From Opitutaceae bacterium (GTDB lineage: Bacteria > Verrucomicrobiota > Verrucomicrobiia > Opitutales > Opitutaceae), in the NCBI GenBank assembly GCA_009919985.1, contig RGAX01000053.1, positions 1 to 15,600 of the forward strand: 15,600 nucleotides of DNA, written 5' to 3'. This document shows, one piece after another, positions 6,663 to 13,113 of the stretch. Position 1 is the stretch's first letter, and every line of letters begins with the position of its first letter. The notes below the pieces were generated by a model that saw only the letters and a program-made list of their open reading frames with translations, was not told where the DNA came from and ran no database searches. A program made the translations under genes and the position numbers.

Positions 6663-8119
6663 TGAACTACGAAGCCGTCATCGGTCTGGAGGTTCACGTT
6701 CAGATCAAAACCCATTCCAAGGTTTTCACCCGCGTCGGTGCGGGGTTCGGGTACGAGCCTAATACGCTTACCGATCCGGTCGTGTTGGCGCTTCCCGGCA
6801 CTTTGCCGGTGATGAATAAGGCTGCGCTCGACGCGATCATCAAAGCAGGGCTTCTGCTTGGATGCGACATCGCGCCCATCTGTAAATGGGATCGTAAACA
6901 ATATTTCTATCCCGACTCCCCAAAAAATTATCAGATATCGCAATACGATCAGCCAATTTGTATCGGCGGTTTGGTCGAAATCGAACTGCCCGGAGCGGCC
7001 CGCAATGTGATGGGGGAGCACAAGAAAATTCCCCTTACGCGCATTCACCTCGAGGAAGACGTTGGTAAACTGAATCACCACGCCACCGATTCTCTAGTCG
7101 ACTACAACCGTGCCGGCACACCACTCATGGAGATTGTCTCCGAGCCGGCGATGCACACGGCTGAGGAGGCATTCGCCTACCTGACCTCGATTCGCAACAC
7201 CATGATTTATGGCGGGATCTCCGACTGTGACATGGAGAAAGGTCAGCTTCGATGCGACGCTAACATCTCCATCCGTCCGATCGGCGAGACGAAACTCGGC
7301 ACCAAGGTTGAGCTTAAAAATCTCAATTCGATTTCTTATGTGCGCGACGGCATTGCCCATGAAATCAAACGCCAACTCGCGGTCGTCGCCGCCGGCGGGA
7401 AACTCATCCAAGAAACCCGTGACTACGACGGCGTGGCCGGCACTTCTCAATCGCTCCGTTCAAAAGAAATGGCGCACGATTATCGTTATTTTCCCGACCC
7501 TGACCTTATGCCGGTGCACGTCGACGAGGCCTGGAAAGCCGAGTTACTCCGCACATGCCCTGAGCTGCCGTTCGATAAACAACGTCGGTTGATCGCCGAC
7601 TATCAAATTCCGTACACGATCACCTCGGTTCTAATTCCGGATCGTGAGCTGAGTGATTTTTTTGAAGCGACCGCCCAACTTGCTGGTACGGGTCGCGCCC
7701 AAGCCGTCGGCAATTGGATCGCCAACGATCTCTTGCGTGAACTGGGTGCCGCGAAGCTTCCGCTTTCGGCCTCTAAAATTTCCCCAACAAACCTCGCTAC
7801 GCTGATTCAATTGATCGACGCGGGAACGTTGCTCAACGCCGCTGCGAAGGAAGTATTTGCGACGATGTTCGCGACGGGCGATGCGCCAGCGGCAATCGTC
7901 GCTCGACTCGGTTTGGCCGCGGCGCCGACGGATGCCGGCGAACTTGAATCATGGTGCCGCGACTCCATCGCGGCTAATCCTAAGGCGTTGGCGGAGTTTA
8001 AATCCGGCAAAGACAGCGCGATCAATGCCTTCAAAGGCCCCATCATGAAAGCGGCCAAGGGTAAGGCTAATCCTAAGCTGGTGGATGAAACGCTGCGACG
8101 CTTGTTGGCGGAGGCATAA
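6662..8119 (+). CDS. gatB: Asp/Glu-tRNA amidotransferase subunit B
   Basis: The 485-residue protein is GatB, the subunit that binds and activates the misacylated tRNA before amidation. Signatures are YEAVIGLEVHVQIKTHSK (3-20, including E10 and H12, the position of family metal ligands), YFYPDSPKNYQISQYDQPI (81-99), the RIHLEEDVGK segment (127-136), DYNRAGTPLMEIVSEP (147-162), EKGQLRCDANISIRP (192-206) and GTKVELKNLNSISYVRDGI (213-231). The C-terminal part (about 330-485) is the helical YqeY-like tRNA-recognition domain ending in GKANPKLVDETLRRLL. The usual EPDM after the IVS segment is EPAM here. I chose the ATG at 6662, which overlaps the gatA TGA by one base; a GTG one codon upstream is less likely. 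A terminator-like hairpin follows. Confidence 0.98.
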   Translation: MNYEAVIGLEVHVQIKTHSKVFTRVGAGFGYEPNTLTDPVVLALPGTLPVMNKAALDAIIKAGLLLGCDIAPICKWDRKQYFYPDSPKNYQISQYDQPICIGGLVEIELPGAARNVMGEHKKIPLTRIHLEEDVGKLNHHATDSLVDYNRAGTPLMEIVSEPAMHTAEEAFAYLTSIRNTMIYGGISDCDMEKGQLRCDANISIRPIGETKLGTKVELKNLNSISYVRDGIAHEIKRQLAVVAAGGKLIQETRDYDGVAGTSQSLRSKEMAHDYRYFPDPDLMPVHVDEAWKAELLRTCPELPFDKQRRLIADYQIPYTITSVLIPDRELSDFFEATAQLAGTGRAQAVGNWIANDLLRELGAAKLPLSASKISPTNLATLIQLIDAGTLLNAAAKEVFATMFATGDAPAAIVARLGLAAAPTDAGELESWCRDSIAANPKALAEFKSGKDSAINAFKGPIMKAAKGKANPKLVDETLRRLLAEA

Positions 8120-8120
8120 A

Positions 8121-8154
8121 GCCCTCCCCCGCCGTTTAAGGGCGGGGGTTTGGC
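8121..8154. terminator. GC-rich hairpin between convergent gatB and the isomerase-like gene
   Basis: CCCCCGCC (8126-8133) pairs perfectly with GGCGGGGG (8141-8148) across a 7-base loop, and flanking GCC (8121-8123) and GGC (8152-8154) can extend it. The following plus-strand bases are TTTGGCTT, a short, interrupted T-run; the minus side also lacks a strong one. The position, between two convergent stop codons only 35 bases apart, supports a shared two-way terminator. Confidence 0.65.
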
Positions 8155-9057
8155 TTAAACGGTACAGAGTTTGATGGCCGCACGAAGTGAGGTGAGTGGA
8201 TCGCGCTTCGGGATAAATTCCTGAGCGACGAAACCCGTAAAGCCCGTGGCGGCGATGGCGCGCATGATGGGAGGATAATACAATTCCTGCTGATCGCCTG
8301 GTTCAAATTCAGCGCGCCCAGGATTACCGGCGGTGTGGTAATGGCCGATGTAGCGGTGGTTTTCTTGGATCGTGCGGATGACATCGCCCTCCATGATCTG
8401 CATGTGGTAAATATCGTAGAGCAGTTTGAAACGTTCTGAGCCCACGCGCTTCACGAGTTCGACGCCCCAGGCTGTGTGATCACACATGTAGTCCTTGTGA
8501 TTCACCTTTGAATTTAACAACTCCATGATGATGTTGACGCCACGCTTCTCGGCGACGCCGACGATTTGTTTTAGGCCGATCGCACAATTTTCAATGCCCT
8601 GCTCGTCGCTGATTTTACCGAGGGTTTTGTCGTTACGATTTCCGGAGAAAACAATGACGCTCGGAATACCCGCATCAGCGCAAGCGTTGATGCGCTCAAT
8701 CATCGAGGGGACGTATCTTGCGTGATTTTCCAGACGGTTGAAGCCGCTTGAAATCGACATTGTCCCGTTGGCTAGGGCGCAGGTCAGTCCGTATTTTTGA
8801 ACCGTGGGCCAATCTTTCGGGTCGAGCAGTTCGACGGATTCCAGCCCGATTTCTTTCGCAGCTTTGGCGAAGTCATCGAGAGCGATTTTGCTGTAACACC
8901 ATTTGCAAACCGAGTGGCGAATCGGCGTCAGCGCACTCGTAGTAGGCGCGAGATTTTTTTCTTCGGCGCCGCGGGTGGGGCGAGTCAGGGTGGCTAGGGC
9001 GGCGGCTCCAGCGAAAGAGCGGAGAGCGTCACGGCGGGAGATGGTGGGTAGGGGCAT
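8155..9057 (-). CDS. Tat-exported sugar isomerase/epimerase-like TIM barrel (hydroxypyruvate-isomerase type)
   Basis: The 300-residue protein begins with a twin-arginine-type signal (SRRDALRSFAGAAALATL, residues 7-24), so it probably acts outside the cytoplasm. The remainder is an AP-endonuclease-2-like TIM barrel of the hydroxypyruvate isomerase / sugar phosphate isomerase group. Candidate metal and catalytic residues sit at the ends of barrel strands: E179 (NIIMELLNS), D215 and H218 (LLYDIYHMQ), H241 (GHYHTAGNPGR) and E280 (VAQEFIPKRDP). The true substrate cannot be told: many Verrucomicrobia carry several such exported barrel proteins, often linked to sugar use. It stands alone, convergent with gatB, behind a structured leader (9134-9187). 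GAGG lies only one base before the ATG, too close for a normal ribosome site. Confidence is high for the fold and low for the exact reaction. Confidence 0.85.
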   Translation of the reverse strand: MPLPTISRRDALRSFAGAAALATLTRPTRGAEEKNLAPTTSALTPIRHSVCKWCYSKIALDDFAKAAKEIGLESVELLDPKDWPTVQKYGLTCALANGTMSISSGFNRLENHARYVPSMIERINACADAGIPSVIVFSGNRNDKTLGKISDEQGIENCAIGLKQIVGVAEKRGVNIIMELLNSKVNHKDYMCDHTAWGVELVKRVGSERFKLLYDIYHMQIMEGDVIRTIQENHRYIGHYHTAGNPGRAEFEPGDQQELYYPPIMRAIAATGFTGFVAQEFIPKRDPLTSLRAAIKLCTV

Positions 9058-9133
9058 GCCTCAAGGACAGTGCGCAGGGGCAGGCGATGGCAAGTGCGCA
9101 ACGAGTCGATGACTCTCCGTCTCTTTATCCGCC

Positions 9134-9187
9134 CTGCAAAAACTGGAAAATCCAGTGCAGGTGTTTTACCTTAACTGCACTGTTTTT
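9134..9187 (-). promoter_or_regulatory. Competing hairpins in the leader of the isomerase-like gene
   Basis: Two inverted repeats overlap. CAGTGCAG (9153-9160) and CTGCACTG (9175-9182) are an 8-bp perfect pair with a 14-base spacer. ACTGGA and TCCAGT form a 6-bp stem around 9142-9156 which, read on the minus strand, runs straight into TTTT and so looks like a weak terminator. The two share 9153-9156, so only one can form at a time, as in attenuation. Read on the plus strand, the larger hairpin is instead followed by GTTTTT, so an antisense small RNA end is also possible. A further dyad, GAGTC-GAT-GACTC, lies at 9103-9115. Confidence 0.4.
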
Positions 9188-9224
9188 AACGGATTCAATG
9201 ATGCGCAGTGCCTATCGGACCTAT

Positions 9225-9266
9225 AAAAAAGACGACCTCGGTGGCTACTGAAAGCGTCCGAGGTCG
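9225..9266 (-). terminator. Intrinsic terminator of the Fur-family gene
   Basis: CGACCTCGG (9233-9241) pairs perfectly over 9 bp with CCGAGGTCG (9258-9266). On the minus strand the stem is followed by TC and then six T residues (9225-9230). It lies about 45 bases past the stop of the Fur-family gene and ends that transcript before the isomerase-like gene. Confidence 0.85.
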
Positions 9267-9312
9267 CGATACGCCCGGTTAGACCAAGGCTAAAAAAAGC
9301 AATGCAGGATGT

Positions 9313-9852
9313 TTAGATTGTCTGGGGTGTGGTTGGGCTCGCGGCGCGGTTGGCTTCTAGCGCGCTGGTGCGACTCGCGGTGGGTGCGGTACCGAAAAAT
9401 TCGGCGATGTGGCTGACGTTGGTGAAACCGAGCGCTCGAAGTTTGTCCTCCACAGCCACGAGTGCGGCGTTCAACTCCAGAGCCGTCGCGGAATCGAGTT
9501 CATCGACCGAGTTGGTGGCCTTGCTGACGATGTGGTAATGCGGGGCTTCATCGAGACGAAGCGAGTAAAGAGCGGTGCCGTTGTGGAAGTAGGTGCGGCG
9601 AACGATACCGATTTCCTCAAAAACCGCCATGCAGCGATAAACGGTGACGAGATCGCAACCGCTCTTACCTAGGGCTTCGTGAATGGTTTCGATGCTCTCC
9701 GGTTGGCTCCGGCGAAACATCGTGGCCAAGATTGTAAGACGGGGTTGCGTAATCCGGAGGTGGGCGGCTTTGAGGCGGGCGGTTGCGGTCGCCACGGCGG
9801 TTTTGGCGTCAGTTTTGGCTAGGGTAGAGCTAGTTGGCGTTGAGGAGATCAT
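9313..9852 (-). CDS. Fur-family metal/peroxide-type transcriptional regulator without zinc cysteine pairs
   Basis: The 179-residue protein has the Fur fold: a winged-helix DNA-binding half (about 27-100, with RITQPRLTILATMF and the recognition helix region DLVTVYRCMAVFEEIGIVRR, 67-86) and a dimerisation half (about 103-154) ending SHIAEFFG. The hinge motif is reduced to PHYHIVSKA (H105, H107); H90 and H148 are at plausible metal positions. Neither CxxC pair of typical Fur, Zur or PerR is present: residues where the first pair is expected are Ser and Asn/Thr, and the only cysteines are C66 and C74 in the DNA-binding half. There are also a 25-residue Ala/Thr-rich N-terminal extension and a 25-residue low-complexity C-terminal tail. 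Metal specificity cannot be assigned. No other in-frame ATG is near, so 9852 is used. It is divergent from the Minf_1886-like gene and has its own terminator. Confidence 0.9.
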   Translation of the reverse strand: MISSTPTSSTLAKTDAKTAVATATARLKAAHLRITQPRLTILATMFRRSQPESIETIHEALGKSGCDLVTVYRCMAVFEEIGIVRRTYFHNGTALYSLRLDEAPHYHIVSKATNSVDELDSATALELNAALVAVEDKLRALGFTNVSHIAEFFGTAPTASRTSALEANRAASPTTPQTI

Positions 9853-9863
9853 GGGTTTCGCAC

Positions 9864-9889
9864 TTATGCATTGTTATGTATGTGCATTA
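9864..9889. promoter_or_regulatory. Dyad operator candidate upstream of the Fur-family gene
   Basis: TTATGCA (9864-9870) and TGCATTA (9883-9889) form a dyad with a 12-base spacer, matching at all but one position, 12-37 bases before the regulator start. The AT-rich spacer contains TTATGTATG. A minus-strand GATAAT (9886-9891) overlaps the distal arm and could be the -10 element, so binding there would block transcription. Fur-family genes often control themselves, but the sequence is not a clean copy of the known 19-bp Fur box. Confidence 0.4.
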
Positions 9890-9967
9890 TCACGAGTGTG
9901 GAGAACGCGTATTCCAATTTAAAGGTATTTAGGGTCGTTTTTTTTAATAACCCATAGAGCTCATATG

Positions 9968-9984
9968 ATCTTCGAGCAGAAGAT
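9968..9984. repeat. Perfect 6-bp inverted repeat before the Minf_1886-like gene
   Basis: ATCTTC (9968-9973) pairs with GAAGAT (9979-9984) over a 5-base loop, 40 bases before the ATG. TATGAT (9964-9969) just upstream matches the -10 consensus at five of six positions but has no good -35 partner. The dyad could be an operator or a 5'-UTR hairpin. Confidence 0.35.
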
Positions 9985-10023
9985 TGCACCGGGTGGGTGG
10001 GTGTGCGTAGTTTAGAGCCAATC

Positions 10024-10440
10024 ATGCAAGACTTGGAGTTCGAAGAAATCGTCACACTCATATGTAAGGAAGATACGCGCTTTGATAAAAAGGCTTATGG
10101 TTTTGTGCGCCAAGGGCTTGATCACACGGTCAAGGAGCTGCGCAAAAAAGAAACGACTCGCGCCGAACGCTCGCGTCATGTCTCCGGTCCCGAGCTTTTG
10201 CAGGGAATCCGGGTTTATGCACTCGAGCAGTACGGTCCGCTTACTAAGACGGTGCTGAACGCGTGGGGCGTTAAACGCTGCCGTGATTTCGGCGACATCG
10301 TTTTCAGTCTCATCGAGTATAATGTCTTCTCTAAAACGGATAACGATCGGCCGGAAGATTTTTCGGATGTTTACACCTTTGATGAGGCTTTCGTGCGTCC
10401 GTTTCAGCCGACAAAACCTCGAGCGGTAAAGGCGCAATGA
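10024..10440 (+). CDS. Minf_1886-like conserved protein of unknown function
   Basis: The 138-residue soluble protein resembles a small uncharacterised family that I know from Verrucomicrobia and Planctomycetes under the name Minf_1886. Recognisable segments are FDKKAYGFVRQGLDHTVKEL (20-39), RHVSGPELLQGIRVYALEQYG (51-71), TKTVLNAWGVKRCRDFGDIVF (74-94) and the C-terminal FDEAFVRPF (119-127). It has no signal peptide or membrane segment, and its function is unknown. I chose the ATG at 10024; upstream GTG codons near 9997 would add residues outside the conserved region. A GAG about 9 bases upstream is a poor ribosome site. It is divergent from the Fur-family gene across 171 bases and is followed, after 90 bases, by the M16 peptidase gene, possibly in one transcript. 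Confidence 0.8.
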   Translation: MQDLEFEEIVTLICKEDTRFDKKAYGFVRQGLDHTVKELRKKETTRAERSRHVSGPELLQGIRVYALEQYGPLTKTVLNAWGVKRCRDFGDIVFSLIEYNVFSKTDNDRPEDFSDVYTFDEAFVRPFQPTKPRAVKAQ

Positions 10441-10466
10441 TCTGGGCGGCGCGCGCGCTGTAATCG

Positions 10467-10497
10467 GGCGCAGAGGGGTTAAGATCAACCCAGCGCC
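10467..10497 (+). repeat. Hairpin between the Minf_1886-like and M16 genes
   Basis: Outer arms GGCGC (10467-10471) and GCGCC (10493-10497) and inner arms GGGTT (10476-10480) and AACCC (10487-10491) form a two-part hairpin. No T-run follows, so it is a poor intrinsic terminator; it may modulate read-through between the two genes. Confidence 0.35.
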
Positions 10498-10530
10498 GTC
10501 GAATGCAGGAATTTTTATCTCCAAATTTTG

Positions 10531-13104
10531 ATGTCAAAATCCACTTCTTCACTCGCCGCGGACTTAAAGCTTTTGTCGCCGTTTTGGCGTGAATCTGTCG
10601 AGCGCACGGTGTTGCCCAATGGCGTCACGCTGATTCTTAAAGCCGATCGCTCGGCTGCGCTGGCCTCGGTGCAGGTCTGGGTGAAAACAGGGAGTATTCA
10701 CGAAGGCGAGCACCTCGGTGCGGGGCTTTCGCATTATCTTGAACACATGTTGTTCAAAGGTACGAAGCGGCGCGCGGGGCGGGAAATCTCAGCCGAGGTC
10801 CAAGCTCACGGTGGCTACATTAATGCTTACACGACGTTTGATCGCACCGTGTATTACATCGATTTGCCGAGCGAACATACGGGCGTGGCGATCGATTTGC
10901 TGGCCGATGCGGTGCTGCATTCTACGCTGCCAGCCGACGAGGCGGCGAAGGAGAAGGATGTAATTTTACGAGAAATCGCGATGACTAAGGATGATCCGGA
11001 CAGCCGCCTTTGGGACGCGCTGTTTTCTACCGCTTTCCGTGAGCATCCTTATCGGCAACCGATCATCGGTCACCAGGACGTTTTCTCTGCGGTTTCGCAC
11101 GAAGAATTGCTCGCTTATTACCGCGCCCGCTACGTGCCCAACAATCTGGTCGTCGTCATTGTGGGCGATATCGATATGGCGGCGACGCGGGCGGCGGTGG
11201 AACAACATTTTGGGACGGTGCCGCGTGTGCGTTTGGCGCCTGTGCTCGTGCCGCAGGAGTCGGGACAGCTCGCGCCGCGCGAGTTGCATCGTAACGAAAA
11301 CGTTGAGCTCACGCGCGGTGCGCTAGCGTGGCCGATTCCTGGGCTCACGCACGCGGATGCGCCCATGCTCGACTTACTCGCCACCGTGCTCGGCGGTGGC
11401 GATAGCTCGGTTTTGTGGCAGGAAATTCGCGAAAAAACCGGACTGGTACACTCGATCGACGCCTCGAGTTGGAATCCTGGGACGAGCGGACTTTTCTGCA
11501 TCGGCTTCACGGCGGATCCAGCCAAACGTCTTTCCGCCACGCGAGCGATTGCGGCGACGCTGGCGCGGTGCGCGGTGAAAGGTTTTACGCCGGCGCAGTT
11601 GCGCAAGGCGATGCGGCAAGTCGTCGTCGGCGAAATCAATACCCGCAAAACGATGAGCGGACAGGCTTCGCGGCTCGGTGCGGCGGAAGTCGTCGTCGGC
11701 GATATTGATTACAGTCGCGCGTATTTCGAGCGCTTGCGTGCGGTGAGGCCCGCGGATTTGCAGCGCGTGTTGAAAACCTACCTGCAGGCAGCGCGGCTAA
11801 CATCGATTTCGCTGAACCCGATCGAGTCGGCGGCGCCGGCGATTGCGGCAGCGCCAGCGCTCGCGGCGCGACCAGATTTTTCGGAAATCACCTTGTCGAA
11901 CGGGGCGCGTTTATTGCTTCAGCCGGACGCGCATTTGCCGAATCTGCATCTGCGTCTCGCGGTCACAGGCGGGCCTTTGTTTGAAGTAGCGGGGCAACGC
12001 GGTGCGACCGCGTTGTTGGCGACTCTGCTCACGAAAGATGCGGGCAAGCGCACGGCCGCGCAGGTTGCTCAATTTATCGAGGAAGTCGGCGGTTCATTTT
12101 ATCCGCTGGCTGGAAACAATAGTCTCGGGGTCGCGGCGGAAGTGTTGCCGCCCGATTTTGCGCGGGCGCTGGCCGTCATTGCGGATGCGGTGCTCGCGCC
12201 TAAGTTCAAGCCCGCGACGTTTAAGCTGGAGCAAGAAGCCCATTTGGCGGGGCTCGCGCAGGACGCGGATGATGTGGTGACCGTGGCGCGCAAGCTCACG
12301 CGGCGGAAGTTTTTCGGCGCTCATGCGCTGGCGCTTGATGCGAGCGGCGATGAAGCGGGTGTTAAAGCGCTTACGCCAGCGGCTTTGCGGGCTTTGCATC
12401 AGCGATTGTTTGTTGGGCCCAACGTGGTGTTGGCGGTAGCCGGCGATTTTGATTCTAAGCAACTGGTGCCCAAATTGAAGGCGTTTCTGGCAAAGCTGCC
12501 GCGAGGCGCGGCGCCGCTGATTCCCGTGGGACCCGCGCGCGGTGGGTTGCCGGCTGAGGTGGGTGACTTTGTGGAGCAGCAACCGCGGGAGCAGGCGGTG
12601 GTGTTGCAGGCTTTTCCCGGACCGCGCGTACATGCGCCGGATTATTACGTCGGCGAGGTGGCGGACGAGCTTTTCAGCGGGATGGCGTCGCGCTTATTTG
12701 AACGCGTGCGCGAGGAAAAGGGATTGGCGTATTTTGTGCGCTCCGGGCGTATCTTGGGTTTGGATACGGGTATGTTTTACTTTTTTGCGGGCACGCAACC
12801 GGGTAAGGAAGGCGAAGTCCTAGCAGAGATCGACGCCGAGATTGCGCGCGTGCAGGCGGGCGGGGTCGAGGCGGTGGAGTTGCAGCGGTGTCAGGCACGG
12901 CTGAAGGCGGGGCAGCGGGCCTCGATGCAGACGAATGGTTCGCGTGCGGCGCAGGCCAGTTTGAATGCGTTGCAGGGGCAGCCGATCAACGGGTGGCGCG
13001 ACTACGATGCGAAGATAGACGCAGTGTCGATCGCGGATCTTACGGCGTTTGCGCGGGCTTACTTTCAGAAAAACCGGCGTACGCAGGTCGTGGTGCGGCC
13101 TTGA
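10531..13104 (+). CDS. M16B zinc metallopeptidase, two halves fused (processing-peptidase type)
   Basis: The 857-residue protein has two M16 units in one chain. The first (about 22-435) carries the inverted zinc motif HYLEH (68-72: ligands H68 and H72, catalytic E71) and the third ligand E148 in KDVILREIAMTKDD, giving the family spacing. In the second (about 448-857) the aligned positions are Ala, Ala and Thr (494, 497, 498), so it is non-catalytic, while its C-terminal part keeps the substrate-side R-Y motif SRLFERVREEKGLAYFV (720-736). This matches the active plus inactive pairing seen in mitochondrial processing peptidase and two-gene bacterial M16B systems, here fused. No signal peptide or membrane segment is seen; a cytoplasmic peptide-degrading role is likely but inferred. 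I chose ATG 10531 over TTG 10528. It is convergent with the next gene, with only 9 bases between stop codons. Confidence 0.95.
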   Translation: MSKSTSSLAADLKLLSPFWRESVERTVLPNGVTLILKADRSAALASVQVWVKTGSIHEGEHLGAGLSHYLEHMLFKGTKRRAGREISAEVQAHGGYINAYTTFDRTVYYIDLPSEHTGVAIDLLADAVLHSTLPADEAAKEKDVILREIAMTKDDPDSRLWDALFSTAFREHPYRQPIIGHQDVFSAVSHEELLAYYRARYVPNNLVVVIVGDIDMAATRAAVEQHFGTVPRVRLAPVLVPQESGQLAPRELHRNENVELTRGALAWPIPGLTHADAPMLDLLATVLGGGDSSVLWQEIREKTGLVHSIDASSWNPGTSGLFCIGFTADPAKRLSATRAIAATLARCAVKGFTPAQLRKAMRQVVVGEINTRKTMSGQASRLGAAEVVVGDIDYSRAYFERLRAVRPADLQRVLKTYLQAARLTSISLNPIESAAPAIAAAPALAARPDFSEITLSNGARLLLQPDAHLPNLHLRLAVTGGPLFEVAGQRGATALLATLLTKDAGKRTAAQVAQFIEEVGGSFYPLAGNNSLGVAAEVLPPDFARALAVIADAVLAPKFKPATFKLEQEAHLAGLAQDADDVVTVARKLTRRKFFGAHALALDASGDEAGVKALTPAALRALHQRLFVGPNVVLAVAGDFDSKQLVPKLKAFLAKLPRGAAPLIPVGPARGGLPAEVGDFVEQQPREQAVVLQAFPGPRVHAPDYYVGEVADELFSGMASRLFERVREEKGLAYFVRSGRILGLDTGMFYFFAGTQPGKEGEVLAEIDAEIARVQAGGVEAVELQRCQARLKAGQRASMQTNGSRAAQASLNALQGQPINGWRDYDAKIDAVSIADLTAFARAYFQKNRRTQVVVRP

Positions 13105-13113
13105 GCGTCCGGC

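Noticed and set aside
10441..10530. Terminator between the Minf_1886-like and M16 genes
   Set aside because: A hairpin exists but no T-run follows, so I recorded it only as an inverted repeat.
12094..12633. 179-residue minus-strand frame inside the M16 gene
   Set aside because: It is antisense to the second M16 half; Arg/Gln-rich composition without any domain indicates a shadow.
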